This document shows, in pieces, positions 9,007 to 18,242 of a DNA stretch of 64,000 nucleotides. Positions within the stretch are counted from its first letter, which is position 1; each line of letters opens with the position of its first letter. The stretch comes from Cellulomonas marina (GTDB taxonomy: Bacteria > Actinomycetota > Actinomycetes > Actinomycetales > Cellulomonadaceae), in NCBI RefSeq assembly GCF_900111925.1, contig NZ_FOKA01000008.1, forward strand, positions 62,001 to 126,000. The letters are read 5' to 3'. Both the position numbers and the translations under genes were made by a program. Below the pieces are notes generated by a model. It worked only from the letters and a program-made list of their open reading frames with translations, did not search any database and was not told the origin of the DNA.

Positions 9007-9806
9007 CGGCTGCGGGCACGGGCAGGGGCACGGGCGCGGGCGCGGGCGTGCCGGCCGGCGCCCTCGTCGGGCAGGTGGACGGGGTGCTGCTCGACGTCGA
9101 CGACACGCTCGTCGACACACGGTCGGCCTTCGCCGCCGCCGTCGACGCGGTCTGCCGGCAATGGCTGCCGCACCTGGACGCCGACGGGCGGGCCGCCGCG
9201 CTCGCCCTGTGGCGCGCCGACCCCGAGGGGCACTACCGGGCGTACACGCGCGGCGAGACCGACGCCGACACCCAGCGGCGGCGTCGCGCCGAGGGCCTGC
9301 AGGCCGCGTTCGGGGGAGCGCGACTCGGGGACACCGGGTACGCCGCCTGGGTGGAGGTCTTCTGGTCCACCTTCGAGGACGCGTGGTCGGCGCACGCCGA
9401 CGCCGTGCCGCTGCTGGCGACCCTCCGGGCGGCGGGTCTGCCCTCCGGCGCCGTCACCAACGCGGACGCCGCGCTGCAGACCCGCAAGCTCGCGCGGTGC
9501 GGCCTGGGGGAGGTGGACGTCCTCGTCACGCTGGACACCCTCGGCGTCGGCAAGCCGGACCCGCGCGTCTTCCACGAGGGGTGCCGACGCCTGGGCACGG
9601 CGCCCGCGCGCACGCTCTACGTGGGCGACGAGGCGGACGTCGACGCGCTGGCCGCGGTGGCGGCCGGCCTCGTCGGGGTGTGGCTCGACCGGCCCGGCGA
9701 GCGGCGGGGCGGGCCCGCGCACGAGGACCCCGACGCCGTGCGGGAGCAGGGCGCGCACGTGGTCCGGTCGCTGACGGAGCTGGGCGCGCTGCTGGGCGGT
9801 GGGTGA
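9003..9806 (+). CDS. HAD-superfamily hydrolase
   Basis: The 267-residue haloacid dehalogenase-type phosphatase has motif [14 protein letters not shown] near residue 27, motif II AVTNAD, motif III lysine in [10 protein letters not shown], and motif [15 protein letters not shown]. The alpha-helical cap lies between motifs I and II, the C1-cap layout of small-metabolite phosphatases. The substrate is unknown. The start codon overlaps the gltX stop (GTGA, 9003-9006), so it is translated from the gltX message. A 12-bp tandem repeat begins 60 nt after its stop. Confidence 0.82.
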   Translation: MTAAGTGRGTGAGAGVPAGALVGQVDGVLLDVDDTLVDTRSAFAAAVDAVCRQWLPHLDADGRAAALALWRADPEGHYRAYTRGETDADTQRRRRAEGLQAAFGGARLGDTGYAAWVEVFWSTFEDAWSAHADAVPLLATLRAAGLPSGAVTNADAALQTRKLARCGLGEVDVLVTLDTLGVGKPDPRVFHEGCRRLGTAPARTLYVGDEADVDALAAVAAGLVGVWLDRPGERRGGPAHEDPDAVREQGAHVVRSLTELGALLGGG

Positions 9807-9865
9807 CGCGGGCCGGTCCCTGCGCGTCCGCTGCCGCGCCCTGGGGTGGCTCCCATGGCGGCGCG

Positions 9866-9967
9866 AGGCACGGGGTCGAGCACGGGGTTGGGCACGGGGT
9901 CGGGCACGGGGTTGGGCACGGGGTCGGGCACGGGGTCGGGCACGGCGAGAGGCACGGGCGGGCACGG
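9866..9967. repeat. 12-bp tandem repeat between the HAD gene and tRNA-Gln
   Basis: Seven direct copies of a 12-mer close to GGGCACGGGGTC run from 9866 to 9949, then decay to shorter remnants up to 9967. The last base of the unit alternates C/T in the central copies (…GTT, …GTC, …GTT, …GTC), hinting at 24-bp duplications. No start, stop or RBS links it to a gene, so I treat it as a non-coding minisatellite just upstream of the tRNA-Gln promoter. Confidence 0.8.
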
Positions 9968-9968
9968 T

Positions 9969-9997
9969 TTGGAGCACCCCTGCTGCTCCGGTAATGT
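9969..9997 (+). promoter_or_regulatory. candidate promoter of tRNA-Gln
   Basis: TTGGAG (9969-9974) and TAATGT (9992-9997) are spaced 17 nt, a good sigma-70 type match in otherwise GC-rich DNA. Transcription would start near 10004, about 68 nt before the mature tRNA. Confidence 0.5.
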
Positions 9998-10071
9998 TCT
10001 CGGCCGGCGCGCCAGCCGGTGCGGCCAGCAGGGGGAGACCCCAGGTGGTCGGACCAGGGCTTGACGTTCCT

Positions 10072-10143
10072 TGGGGTATGGTGTAATTGGCAGCACGAGT
10101 GATTCTGGTTCACTTAGTCTAGGTTCGAGTCCTGGTACCCCAG
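10072..10143 (+). tRNA. tRNA-Gln (anticodon CTG)
   Basis: The 72-nt cloverleaf has acceptor arms TGGGGTA/TACCCCA, anticodon stem AGTGA/TCACT around the loop TTCTGGT, the T-loop GGTTCGAGTCC, and discriminator G 10143. CCA is not encoded. It is the first of two tRNA genes, each followed by a hairpin. Confidence 0.95.
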
Positions 10144-10146
10144 CTG

Positions 10147-10166
10147 CCGACGGGTCCGCCCGTCGG
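10147..10166 (+). terminator. hairpin after tRNA-Gln
   Basis: CCGACGGG (10147-10154) and CCCGTCGG (10159-10166) form a perfect 8-bp stem with loop TCCG, starting 4 nt after the tRNA. There is no U-tract, as is usual for actinobacterial hairpin terminators. It could also serve 3' processing. Confidence 0.6.
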
Positions 10167-10215
10167 TGCCGGCGCGAGTACGGCCGGCCGGTTCGGAGCA
10201 CTGCTCCGGATCGGG

Positions 10216-10221
10216 TACAGT
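10216..10221 (+). promoter_or_regulatory. candidate -10 element of tRNA-Glu
   Basis: TACAGT lies 43 nt upstream of the mature tRNA-Glu, after the preceding hairpin. No convincing -35 is seen, so the call rests on position and TANNNT form. Confidence 0.35.
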
Positions 10222-10264
10222 TCTCACTCGGCAACGCGGTCCGGAGACGGACAGCAACGCCTAG

Positions 10265-10337
10265 GCCCCCGTTGTGTAGCGGCCTAGCACGCCGCCCTCT
10301 CACGGCGGTAGCGCCGGTTCGAATCCGGTCGGGGGTA
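10265..10337 (+). tRNA. tRNA-Glu (anticodon CTC)
   Basis: The 73-nt cloverleaf has acceptor arms GCCCCCG/CGGGGGT, D-arm GTGTAGCGGCCTAGCAC, anticodon stem CCGCC/GGCGG around loop CTCTCAC, T-arm CCGGTTCGAATCCGG and discriminator A 10337. CCA is not encoded. The synthetase gene gltX is close upstream. Confidence 0.95.
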
Positions 10338-10341
10338 CGTC

Positions 10342-10374
10342 AGAGGCCCGGTCACCACAGGTGACCGGGCCTCT
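10342..10374 (+). terminator. strong hairpin terminator after tRNA-Glu
   Basis: A perfect 15-bp stem (10342-10356 with 10360-10374) is closed by the loop ACA. It starts 4 nt after the tRNA. The 246 bp from here to the IclR stop show no gene. Confidence 0.8.
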
Positions 10375-10620
10375 TGCGTATGTCTCCGGGCAGCACCCAC
10401 GGCCCCGACAGCCGGGTTGGAGCAGCCGGCGGCGGCGCCCTGGCCGCCGCCCGCACCTCCCCCGCCGAGATGCCGCTTCGAGACGCCCGTGACGAGGCCT
10501 GCGCGTCCGGAACGGGCCCCTCGGCGAAGGGGCGGGGGTGGCCGGTCGGCCCCGAGCCGTGGCACGCAAGGTGCAGGCCCGGCGAGGGGCGGCGTCCCGG
10601 CGGGGCGGCGGCGGCTCGGG

Positions 10621-11340
10621 TCAGTCGCCCGAGCGGCGGAGGACCTCCGTGAGGCGGTTGGCGGCCGAGACGACGGCCGCCGCGTGGAGGCGACCCGGCT
10701 GGCGGGACAGGCGCTCCAGCGGGCCCGAGACCGAGACGGCGGCGACGACGCGCCCGGACGGGCCGCGGACCGGCGCCGAGACCGACGCCACCCCGACCTC
10801 GCGCTCGGACACCGACTGCGCCCACCCGCGGCGGCGCACCCCGGACAGGATCGTCGCCGTGAACTTCGCGCCCTGCAGGCCGCGGTGGAGCCGGTCCGGC
10901 TCCTCCCAGGCCAGGAGGATCTGGGCCGCGGAGCCGGCGTGCATCGTCAGCGTCGCGCCCACCGGGATGGAGTCGCGCAGCCCGACGGGACGCTCGGCGG
11001 CCGCGACGCAGATGCGCAGGTCGCCCTGGCGGCGGTAGAGCTGGGCGCTCTCGCCGGTGTGGTCGCGCAGCGCCGTCAGCACCGGACCCGCGGCGGCCAG
11101 GAGCCGGTCCTCGCCGGCGGCCGTCGCGAGCTCCGAGAGCCGGGGCCCGAGGACGAAGCGGCCCTGCATGTCGCGGGCGACGAGGCGGTGGTGCTCCAGC
11201 GCGACGGCGAGCCGGTGGGCGGTGGGACGTGCCAGATGGGTGGCCGTCACGAGCTGTGCCAGGGTGGCCGGGCCGGCCTCGAGGGCGCTGAGGACGGACG
11301 CGGCCTTGTCCAGCACGCCGACTCCGCTAGAGTTGTCCAT
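10621..11340 (-). CDS. ltbR: IclR-family regulator of leucine biosynthesis (LtbR/NdgR type)
   Basis: The 239-residue protein has an N-terminal winged helix ([50 protein letters not shown]) and a C-terminal IclR effector domain. In Corynebacterium (LtbR) and Streptomyces (NdgR) the orthologue is divergent from leuCD and represses leucine and tryptophan or other amino-acid genes. The identical gene arrangement here supports orthology. ATG 11340 lies 6 nt from a CAATAT -10 (11347-11352, minus strand), so the message may be leaderless. The inverted repeat at 11353-11373 abuts that -10, which predicts autoregulation. Confidence 0.85.
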   Translation of the reverse strand: MDNSSGVGVLDKAASVLSALEAGPATLAQLVTATHLARPTAHRLAVALEHHRLVARDMQGRFVLGPRLSELATAAGEDRLLAAAGPVLTALRDHTGESAQLYRRQGDLRICVAAAERPVGLRDSIPVGATLTMHAGSAAQILLAWEEPDRLHRGLQGAKFTATILSGVRRRGWAQSVSEREVGVASVSAPVRGPSGRVVAAVSVSGPLERLSRQPGRLHAAAVVSAANRLTEVLRRSGD

Positions 11341-11352
11341 AGGGCGATATTG

Positions 11353-11373
11353 GCGTCTCGGATGACGAGACGC
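11353..11373. promoter_or_regulatory. candidate LtbR/NdgR operator in the ltbR-leuC intergenic region
   Basis: A perfect inverted repeat, GCGTCTCG-GATGA-CGAGACGC, lies directly upstream of the ltbR -10 and about 85 nt before the leuC start. Position and symmetry fit a dimeric repressor that controls both divergent genes. Its identity as the LtbR site is inferred, not shown. Confidence 0.6.
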
Positions 11374-11457
11374 AAGTTCCGGCCCCGGAGGAGTGAGCGC
11401 GACGCCGTCGCAGGTGGCGCGCCCAACGACGATCGTCGAGAGAACAGGACGCAGCAC

Positions 11458-12936
11458 ATGGGCCGCACGCTCGCGGAGAAGGTCTGGGACGCGCACGTCG
11501 TGCGCCGTGGCACCGACGGGGCCCCCGACCTCCTCTACATCGACCTGCACCTGGTGCACGAGGTGACCAGCCCGCAGGCGTTCGAGGGCCTGCGCCTGGC
11601 CGGCCGGCCGGTCCGCCGTCCCGACCTCACGATCGCGACGGAGGACCACAACACCCCGACGCTCGACATCGACCGGCCCATCGCGGACGCCACCAGCCGG
11701 ACCCAGATCGAGACGCTGCGCGCCAACGCGCGCGAGTTCGGCGTGCGCATCCACTCCCTCGGCGACGCCGACCAGGGCATCGTCCACCAGGTGGGTCCGC
11801 AGCTGGGCCTCACCATGCCCGGCCTGACGGTCGTGTGCGGCGACTCCCACACCTCCACGCACGGCGCCTTCGGGGCGCTCGCGTTCGGCATCGGCACGTC
11901 CGAGGTGGAGCACGTGCTCGCCACGCAGACGCTCCCGCTGGCGCCGTTCAAGACCATGGCGATCACCGTCGACGGCGCCCTGCCCCCGGGCACCACGAGC
12001 AAGGACATCATCCTGGCGATCATCGCCAAGATCGGGACCGGCGGCGGCCAGGGCTACGTCCTGGAGTACCGCGGCGAGGCCATCCGCGCGCTGTCCATGG
12101 AGGCGCGCATGACGATCTGCAACATGTCGATCGAGGCCGGTGCCCGCGCCGGGATGATCGCGCCGGACCGGACGACCTTCGACTACCTCCAGGGCCGCCC
12201 GCACGCCCCCGAGGGCGCCGACTGGGACGCCGCGGTGGAGTACTGGCAGACGCTGCACACGGACGAGGACGCGGTCTTCGACGCCGAGGTCGTGCTCCGA
12301 GCCTCCGACCTCGAGCCCTTCGTCACCTGGGGCACGAACCCCGGCCAGGGCCTGCCGCTGTCCGGCGCCGTTCCCGTCCCCGAGGAGATCGCCGACGAGA
12401 ACGAGCGGGTCGCCGCCGAGCGGGCCATCGAGTACATGGGCCTGACGCCCGGCCAGCCGCTGCGCGAGATCGGCGTCGACACCGTCTTCATCGGCTCGTG
12501 CACGAACGGCCGCATCGAGGACCTGCGCTCCGTGGCCAAGGTGCTGCGGGGCCGCGAGAAGGCCGAGGGCGTGCGGGTGCTCGTCGTGCCCGCGTCCGCC
12601 CGGGTGCGGCTCCAGGCCGAGGCCGAGGGCCTGGACGTCGTGTTCAAGGAGTTCGGGGCGGAGTGGCGCAACGCCGGCTGCTCCATGTGCCTGGGCATGA
12701 ACCCGGACCAGCTCACGCCGGGGGAGCGGGCGGCCTCGACGTCCAACCGCAACTTCGAGGGCCGGCAGGGCAAGGGCGGACGCACGCACCTCGTCTCGCC
12801 GCTCGTGGCGGCCGCGACCGCCATCCGCGGGACGCTGTCGTCGGTGGCGGACCTCGGCCTGGCCGACGCGGACCCCGCCGACTACGACGGCTCCCCGCTG
12901 CGCCCGCTCGACCCCGCCGTCCCGGTCCAGGTCTGA
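11458..12936 (+). CDS. leuC: 3-isopropylmalate dehydratase, large subunit
   Basis: This 492-residue aconitase-family subunit isomerises 2-isopropylmalate to 3-isopropylmalate with LeuD in leucine synthesis. The three [4Fe-4S] cysteines are visible in [13 protein letters not shown] and [45 protein letters not shown] is the family signature. Start ATG 11458 has AGGA at 11446-11449 (8-nt spacing). The reading frame is open upstream, but the homologous start [15 protein letters not shown] and the intergenic operator argue for this one. leuD follows after 59 nt. Confidence 0.95.
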   Translation: MGRTLAEKVWDAHVVRRGTDGAPDLLYIDLHLVHEVTSPQAFEGLRLAGRPVRRPDLTIATEDHNTPTLDIDRPIADATSRTQIETLRANAREFGVRIHSLGDADQGIVHQVGPQLGLTMPGLTVVCGDSHTSTHGAFGALAFGIGTSEVEHVLATQTLPLAPFKTMAITVDGALPPGTTSKDIILAIIAKIGTGGGQGYVLEYRGEAIRALSMEARMTICNMSIEAGARAGMIAPDRTTFDYLQGRPHAPEGADWDAAVEYWQTLHTDEDAVFDAEVVLRASDLEPFVTWGTNPGQGLPLSGAVPVPEEIADENERVAAERAIEYMGLTPGQPLREIGVDTVFIGSCTNGRIEDLRSVAKVLRGREKAEGVRVLVVPASARVRLQAEAEGLDVVFKEFGAEWRNAGCSMCLGMNPDQLTPGERAASTSNRNFEGRQGKGGRTHLVSPLVAAATAIRGTLSSVADLGLADADPADYDGSPLRPLDPAVPVQV

Positions 12937-12995
12937 GCGCCGGCCGCGCCCGGCAGACCCCCTCGTCGCCCCCCTCGTCGTCCAGGAGCACCGTC

Positions 12996-13661
12996 ATGGA
13001 GAAGTTCACCACCCACACCGGGGTCGGCGTCCCGCTGCGCCGCAGCAACGTCGACACCGACCAGATCATCCCGGCCGTCTACCTCAAGCGGGTGACGCGC
13101 ACCGGGTTCGAGGACGCGCTGTTCTCGGCGTGGCGGTCCGACCCGGCCTTCGTCCTCAACCAGCCGGCCTACACGGCCGGGTCGGTGCTCGTCGCCGGGC
13201 CCGACTTCGGCACGGGCTCCTCCCGCGAGCACGCCGTGTGGGCGCTCAAGGACTACGGCTTCCGCGTCGTCCTGTCCTCCCGCTTCGCCGACATCTTCCG
13301 CGGCAACTCCGGCAAGCAGGGCCTGCTCGCCGGCCAGGTCGCGCAGGAGGACGTCGAGCTGCTGTGGAAGGTGCTCGAGGCGAACCCGGGCACCGAGGTG
13401 ACCGTCGACCTCGCGGCCAAGCAGGTGCACTGCGACGACGTCACGGTCCCGTTCGGCGTCGACGACTACACGCGCTGGCGCCTGATGGAGGGCCTGGACG
13501 ACATCGGCCTGACCCTCCAGCACGAGGCGGAGATCACCGCGTTCGAGGCGACCCGCGAGGCGTGGCGGCCGCTGACGCTGCCCGCCAAGCACCTGCCGAA
13601 GGTCGAGATCGAGGCGGCGCGCCCCGTCGTCGTCGGCCTGGGCGCCACGCGCACCCTCTGA
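12996..13661 (+). CDS. leuD: 3-isopropylmalate dehydratase, small subunit
   Basis: The 221-residue swivel-domain partner of LeuC shows the expected [19 protein letters not shown] near residue 15 and [21 protein letters not shown] near 65, followed by [22 protein letters not shown] (12984-12988) is 7 nt before ATG 12996. It is co-transcribed with leuC and ends in front of a strong hairpin. Confidence 0.95.
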   Translation: MEKFTTHTGVGVPLRRSNVDTDQIIPAVYLKRVTRTGFEDALFSAWRSDPAFVLNQPAYTAGSVLVAGPDFGTGSSREHAVWALKDYGFRVVLSSRFADIFRGNSGKQGLLAGQVAQEDVELLWKVLEANPGTEVTVDLAAKQVHCDDVTVPFGVDDYTRWRLMEGLDDIGLTLQHEAEITAFEATREAWRPLTLPAKHLPKVEIEAARPVVVGLGATRTL

Positions 13662-13712
13662 CTCGCGGCCGCGCTCGTCCCGGGCGGACGGGCGTTCCGC
13701 AGCATCTCCTCG

Positions 13713-13755
13713 CACCCCGTGCACGCCCCGGTCGGACCGGGCCGTGCGCGGGGTG
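13713..13755 (+). terminator. terminator of the leuCD operon
   Basis: A 20-bp stem (13713-13732 with 13736-13755) with one mismatch and one G-T pair is closed by the loop CGG. It lies 51 nt after the leuD stop and has no U-tract. Confidence 0.75.
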
Positions 13756-13833
13756 TGAAGGTTCTGGGCGGGCGCGACGCGCCGGAGGGGCGGACGGCGG
13801 TCGCGACCGCTCCGGTGGGGGACCATGGGTGCC

Positions 13834-15150
13834 ATGACCGACCTGCTGTACGTCGCCGGGGGCAACCCGCTGTCGGGCGAGATCACCGTCCGCGGCGCGA
13901 AGAACTTCGTCTCGAAGGCCATGGTCGCGGCGCTGCTGGGCGAGACGCCCAGCGTGTTGCGCAACGTCCCGCAGATCCGCGACGTCGCGGTCGTCACCGG
14001 GCTCCTGCAGCTGCACGGCGTGCGGGTGGAGGCCGACGAGGCCGCCGGCACCCTGCACCTCGACCCCACGGACGTGGAGTCCGCGCACGTCGCGGACATC
14101 GACGCGCACGCGGGCTCCAGCCGCATTCCCATCCTCTTCTGCGGACCGCTGCTGCACCGCCTGGGGGAGGCGTTCATCCCCGACCTGGGCGGCTGCCGGA
14201 TCGGCGACCGGCCGATCAACTACCACCTGGACATCCTGCGGCAGTTCGGCGCGGTGGTGGACAAGCGGGAGAACGGCATCCGCATCACGGCCCCGCAGCG
14301 CCTGCAGGGCACGAAGATCGCCCTGCCCTACCCGAGCGTCGGCGCCACGGAGCAGCTCCTGCTGACGGCCGTCCGCGCCGAGGGCATCACCGAGCTGTCC
14401 AACGCGGCCATCGAGCCCGAGATCATGGACCTCATCAACGTCCTGCAGAAGATGGGCGCGATCATCTCGGTCGCGACCGACCGGGTCATCCGGATCGAGG
14501 GCGTCGACCGCCTCGTCGGGTACCAGCACACGTCGCTGTCCGACCGGATCGAGGCCGCGTCGTGGGCCTCGGCCGCGCTCGCCACGGGCGGTGACATCTA
14601 CGTCCGCGGCGCCACCCAGCCGGAGATGACGACGTTCCTCAACACCTTCCGCAAGGTGGGCGGGGAGTTCGCCATCGACGACGAGGGCATCCGCTTCTAC
14701 CACCCGGGCGGGGACCTGCGGTCGATCACGCTGGAGACCGACGTCCACCCGGGATTCATGACGGACTGGCAGCAGCCGCTCGTGGTGGCGCTCACGCAGG
14801 CGACCGGCCTGTCCATCGTCCACGAGACGGTGTACGAGAACCGGTTCGGCTTCGTCGACGCGCTGCGCGGGATGGGCGCGACGATCCAGGTCTACAAGGA
14901 GTGCCTGGGCGGGCGGCCGTGCCGGTTCGGGCAGCGGAACTTCTACCACTCCGCCGTCATCTCGGGGCCGACGCCGCTGGCCGCCGCCGACATCGAGGTG
15001 CCCGACCTGCGCGGCGGGTTCAGCCACCTCATCGCGGCGCTGGCGGCCAAGGGTACGTCGGCCGTGCGCGGCATCAGCCTCATCGACCGGGGCTACGAGC
15101 ACTTCGGCGACAAGCTGCTGGCGCTCGGCGCGGACATCAGCCGCGACTGA
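13834..15150 (+). CDS. murA: UDP-N-acetylglucosamine 1-carboxyvinyltransferase
   Basis: This 438-residue EPSP-synthase-fold enzyme catalyses the first committed step of peptidoglycan precursor synthesis. The KN pair is in RGAKNFVSKAMVAALLG near residue 20, and the PEP-binding catalytic cysteine is in FIPDLGGCRIGDRP (residue 121), so it is the fosfomycin-sensitive Cys type. ATG 13834 (MTDLLYVAGG) is preferred because GGGGGA at 13817-13822 is 11 nt away; ATG 13825 is in frame but only 2 nt from it. ddl, also needed for the cell wall, lies 3 kb downstream. Confidence 0.92.
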   Translation: MTDLLYVAGGNPLSGEITVRGAKNFVSKAMVAALLGETPSVLRNVPQIRDVAVVTGLLQLHGVRVEADEAAGTLHLDPTDVESAHVADIDAHAGSSRIPILFCGPLLHRLGEAFIPDLGGCRIGDRPINYHLDILRQFGAVVDKRENGIRITAPQRLQGTKIALPYPSVGATEQLLLTAVRAEGITELSNAAIEPEIMDLINVLQKMGAIISVATDRVIRIEGVDRLVGYQHTSLSDRIEAASWASAALATGGDIYVRGATQPEMTTFLNTFRKVGGEFAIDDEGIRFYHPGGDLRSITLETDVHPGFMTDWQQPLVVALTQATGLSIVHETVYENRFGFVDALRGMGATIQVYKECLGGRPCRFGQRNFYHSAVISGPTPLAAADIEVPDLRGGFSHLIAALAAKGTSAVRGISLIDRGYEHFGDKLLALGADISRD

Positions 15151-15172
15151 CGCGCGGCTAGGATCGTCGACC

Positions 15173-15925
15173 GTGCCGTCGCCGACGCGTTCCACGCCCG
15201 CCTACCGCGCCGTCGCCCGGGTCGTGCGCCCCGCCATGCGCGCGATGACCCGGACCGACTGGCGCGGTGCCGAGCACCTGCCGGCGTCCGGGGGCTTCAT
15301 CGCCGCCGCGAACCACGTCACGAACATCGACCCGCTGACCTTCGCGCACTACCTGTGGGACCACGGGTACGCGCCGAAGATCCTGGCCAAGGCCTCGCTG
15401 TTCGACGTGCCCGTGCTCGGCGGCGTGCTGCGGGCGACCGGGCAGATCCCCGTCGCGCGCGGAACCGCCGCGGCGGGGGACTCCCTCGCGGCGGCCGAGC
15501 GGGCCGTGGCCGCCGGCGACTGCGTCGCGGTGTTCCCCGAGGGCACCCTCACGCGCGACCCGGACCTGTGGCCGATGCTGGCGAAGACCGGGGTCGCGCG
15601 GCTGGCGCTGGCGACCGGTGCGCCGGTGGTCCCCGTGGCGCAGTGGGGCGCGCAGGAGCTGCTCGGCTGGTACTCCAAGCGGCTGCGGCCCGTGCCGCGC
15701 AAGCTCGTGACGGTCGTCGCGGGGCCGCCGGTCGACCTGGCGGACCTCGAGGGGCGCCCGGCCGACACCGCCGCCCTGCGCGAGGCGACCGCGCGGATCA
15801 TGCGCGCCATCACGGTGCAGCTCGAGGGCATCCGGGGCGCGACCGCCCCCGCCGAGCCCTTCGACATGCGGCGGCGCGGCGCGGCGGGCGCAGGGACCGA
15901 CGCCGGCACGGGCCCGGGGGCGTGA
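15173..15925 (+). CDS. plsC: 1-acyl-sn-glycerol-3-phosphate acyltransferase (PlsC family)
   Basis: The 250-residue acyltransferase makes phosphatidic acid or a related lipid. Motif I is NHVTNIDP (H-x4-D) near residue 46, motif III FPEGTLTRD near 122, with GQIPVARG between them and VVPVAQWG after. Hydrophobic segments are weak, as in peripheral PlsC proteins. TAGGAT (15159-15164) is 8 nt from GTG 15173, which points to a leaderless message separate from murA. The stop overlaps gpsA (GTGA), matching the shared phospholipid pathway. Confidence 0.85.
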   Translation: MPSPTRSTPAYRAVARVVRPAMRAMTRTDWRGAEHLPASGGFIAAANHVTNIDPLTFAHYLWDHGYAPKILAKASLFDVPVLGGVLRATGQIPVARGTAAAGDSLAAAERAVAAGDCVAVFPEGTLTRDPDLWPMLAKTGVARLALATGAPVVPVAQWGAQELLGWYSKRLRPVPRKLVTVVAGPPVDLADLEGRPADTAALREATARIMRAITVQLEGIRGATAPAEPFDMRRRGAAGAGTDAGTGPGA

Positions 15926-16935
15926 GCGCCGCGCCGGTCCGCGCGGCCGTCCTCGGGGCGGGGAGCTGGGGGACGACCTTCGCGGCCGTGCTCGCGGACG
16001 CCGGGTGCGAGGTCACGCTCTGGGGTCGTGACGCGTCCGTCGTCGGGCAGGTCGCGGACGAGCACCGCAACGAGCGCTACCTGCCGGGCGTGCGGCTGCC
16101 CGACGCCGTCGGCGCGACGGGCGACCTGCGGGCGGCGGTCGAGGGGGCGGAGGTCGTCGCCGTCGCGGTGCCCTCGCAGTCGGCCGCGGCGATCCTCGCG
16201 CCGCTGGCCGGGTCGCTGGGCGACGACGCCGTCGCCGTGTCGCTCATGAAGGGCGTCGAGCTGTCCACGGACCGCCGGATGAGCGAGCTCCTGGCGCAGA
16301 CCCTCGGGCTGCCCGACGAGCGCGTGGCCGTGGTCTCGGGCCCCAACCTGGCGCACGAGATCGCCGCGCGGCAGCCGACGGCCACCGTCGTGGCGTCCGT
16401 CGACGAGGGCACCGCGCTGCGCGTCCAGGCGGCCTGCGCGACGGGCTACTTCCGGCCGTACACGAACACCGACGTCGTCGGGGTCGAGCTCTGCGGGGCG
16501 GCGAAGAACGTCGTCGCCCTCGCCGTCGGGGTGGCGCAGGGCCGGGGCTACGGGCACAACACGCGCGCGACGCTCGTCACGCGGGGGCTGGCGGAGATCA
16601 CCCGCCTGGGGCTCGCCCTCGGGGCGGACCCGGCGACCTTCGCCGGGCTGGCGGGCATGGGCGACCTCGTCGCCACCTGCGGGTCACCGGACTCGCGCAA
16701 CCACGTCCTCGGGGTGCACATCGGTGAGGGCATGACGCTCGACGAGGCCCTCGCGCACACGAACGGCACGGCCGAGGGCGCCAAGTCCTCGCGCTCGCTG
16801 CTGGAGCTGGCGCAGGGCCTGGACGTCGACGTGCCGATCACGCAGGGCGTCGTGCGCGTGCTGTACGAGGGTCAGGACGTCGACGAGATGGCCGCGGAGC
16901 TGCTGGGCCGGCCGCACCGTCCCGACGGCGTCTGA
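15922..16935 (+). CDS. gpsA: NAD(P)H-dependent glycerol-3-phosphate dehydrogenase
   Basis: The 337-residue enzyme reduces dihydroxyacetone phosphate to sn-glycerol 3-phosphate for phospholipid synthesis. The Rossmann loop VLGAGSWGTTFAAVLA is at about 9-24. SGPNLAHEIA, the catalytic lysine in CGAAKNVVALAVG, and GLAGMGDLVATCGSPDSRN are family signatures. GTG 15922 overlaps the plsC stop; the in-frame sequence upstream lies antisense to conserved PlsC motifs and is not coding. It is convergent with the trans-sulfuration gene. Confidence 0.93.
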   Translation: MSAAPVRAAVLGAGSWGTTFAAVLADAGCEVTLWGRDASVVGQVADEHRNERYLPGVRLPDAVGATGDLRAAVEGAEVVAVAVPSQSAAAILAPLAGSLGDDAVAVSLMKGVELSTDRRMSELLAQTLGLPDERVAVVSGPNLAHEIAARQPTATVVASVDEGTALRVQAACATGYFRPYTNTDVVGVELCGAAKNVVALAVGVAQGRGYGHNTRATLVTRGLAEITRLGLALGADPATFAGLAGMGDLVATCGSPDSRNHVLGVHIGEGMTLDEALAHTNGTAEGAKSSRSLLELAQGLDVDVPITQGVVRVLYEGQDVDEMAAELLGRPHRPDGV

Positions 16936-16952
16936 CGCTCGGCCCGATCGGC

Positions 16953-18242
16953 TCAGCCCTCGTCGCCGCCGGGCCCCTCGTCGTCCAGCGGCAGCTCGCC
17001 CGCGGCGGCGCGCAGCGCCCGGTCCAGGTCGGCCCAGAGGTCCTCGACGTCCTCGATGCCCACGGACAGCCGCAGCAGGTCCTCCGGCACGGTGACGGAC
17101 TCCGTGGCGAAACGTCGCCGCCGCTCGACGAGCGACTCCACGCCGCCGAGGCTCGTCCCCGGCACCCACAGCCGCAGCGCCGCCACGACGGCGTCCGCAC
17201 CCGCCGCGCCGCCCACGGGCCGCAGGCCCAGGACCGCGCCGTACCCGTCCATCAGCCGGGTCGCCCGCTCGTGCCCGGGGTCGTCGGGCAGGCTGGGGTG
17301 CCGCACCTGCACGACCGCGGGGTGCGCCGCCAGCCGCCGGGCCAGCTCCGCCGCCGAGGCGGTCTGCTGCCGGACCCGCAGCGCCAGCGTGCGCACGCCG
17401 CGCAGCGCCAGCCACACCTCCATCGGCCCGGCCACGGACCCGTGCAGCGTCCGGTACGCCAGCAGGCGCGCGTGCAGGGCCGGGTCGTCGGCGAGGGTCG
17501 CGCCGAGCACGACGTCGCTGTGCCCGCCGAGGTACTTCGTCACGGAGTGCACGACGACGTCGGCGCCCAGGGCGAGCGGGCGCTGGCCCAGCGGCGTGGC
17601 GAAGGTGTTGTCCACGACGACGAGCGCGCCGACCGCGTGCGCCGCGTCGGCGAGCACGGGCAGGTCCGCGACCTCGAGCATCGGGTTCGTGGGCGACTCG
17701 ACCCAGAGCATCGCGGCGGGGTCGTCGGCGCCGGCGTCGCCCGCGCCCTCGCCGGTGCCCTCGCCCCTGTTCGCACCACGCACGGCCGCCACGACGGCGT
17801 CGGTGTCGTCGATCGGCACGCGCGTGAGGCGGATCGCGCCGCGGTCGACGAGGTCCGCGGCGTAGGCGAGCGCGATCTGGTAGGCGTGCGTCGGCACGAC
17901 GACGCGCCCCCCGTGCGGGACGAGCGAGAAGGCCGCCGCGATGGCCGCCATCCCCGACGCGAACACCAGGGCCGGCGCCGCGGACCCCTCCAGCCGCCCG
18001 AGCACCTCCTCGAACGGCTGCCACGTCTCCGTGCCCCCGCGCGCGTACAGGAGCACACCGGGGGCCGGGACGCCCTGCGACACGTAGGTGGAGGACAGGA
18101 CGACCGGCGGATTGACCGGTGCGCCCTGCACGCGCGCCGGCCGGCCGGCCGCGACCGCCAGGGTCGCGGGGGACACGGCCGCCAGGGCGTCGTCGTGCTC
18201 GTCGTGCGGGTCGTGCGTCAGGTCGGGACCGGGGGAGGGCAT
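16953..18242 (-). CDS. trans-sulfuration family PLP enzyme (cystathionine gamma-synthase/lyase-like)
   Basis: The 429-residue Cys/Met-metabolism PLP-dependent enzyme has NPPVVLSSTYV, an YARGGTETWQPFEEVLGRLEG substrate region, VESPTNPMLEV, VVDNTFATPLGQRPL and the Schiff-base lysine in HSVTKYLGGHSDVV. Whether it acts as synthase, beta/gamma-lyase or another member cannot be decided here. A Gly/Glu/Ala-rich insert near residues 170-185 is not typical of the family. TACCCT (18250-18255, minus strand) is 7 nt from ATG 18242. It is divergent from ddl; the two -10 elements are about 80 bp apart. Confidence 0.8.
   Translation of the reverse strand: MPSPGPDLTHDPHDEHDDALAAVSPATLAVAAGRPARVQGAPVNPPVVLSSTYVSQGVPAPGVLLYARGGTETWQPFEEVLGRLEGSAAPALVFASGMAAIAAAFSLVPHGGRVVVPTHAYQIALAYAADLVDRGAIRLTRVPIDDTDAVVAAVRGANRGEGTGEGAGDAGADDPAAMLWVESPTNPMLEVADLPVLADAAHAVGALVVVDNTFATPLGQRPLALGADVVVHSVTKYLGGHSDVVLGATLADDPALHARLLAYRTLHGSVAGPMEVWLALRGVRTLALRVRQQTASAAELARRLAAHPAVVQVRHPSLPDDPGHERATRLMDGYGAVLGLRPVGGAAGADAVVAALRLWVPGTSLGGVESLVERRRRFATESVTVPEDLLRLSVGIEDVEDLWADLDRALRAAAGELPLDDEGPGGDEG

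Noticed and set aside
9866-9967. Possible CRISPR array
   Set aside because: The 12-bp units are directly adjacent with no unique spacers, and no cas genes are near.
10072-10374. Attachment site or integrated element at the tRNA genes
   Set aside because: No integrase, no duplicated tRNA 3' end and no foreign gene lie nearby; both tRNAs are intact.
11341-11457. T-box or leader-peptide attenuator for leuCD
   Set aside because: No leucine-rich short frame, no T-box sequence and no terminator/antiterminator pair; a single palindrome by the ltbR -10 fits a repressor site better.
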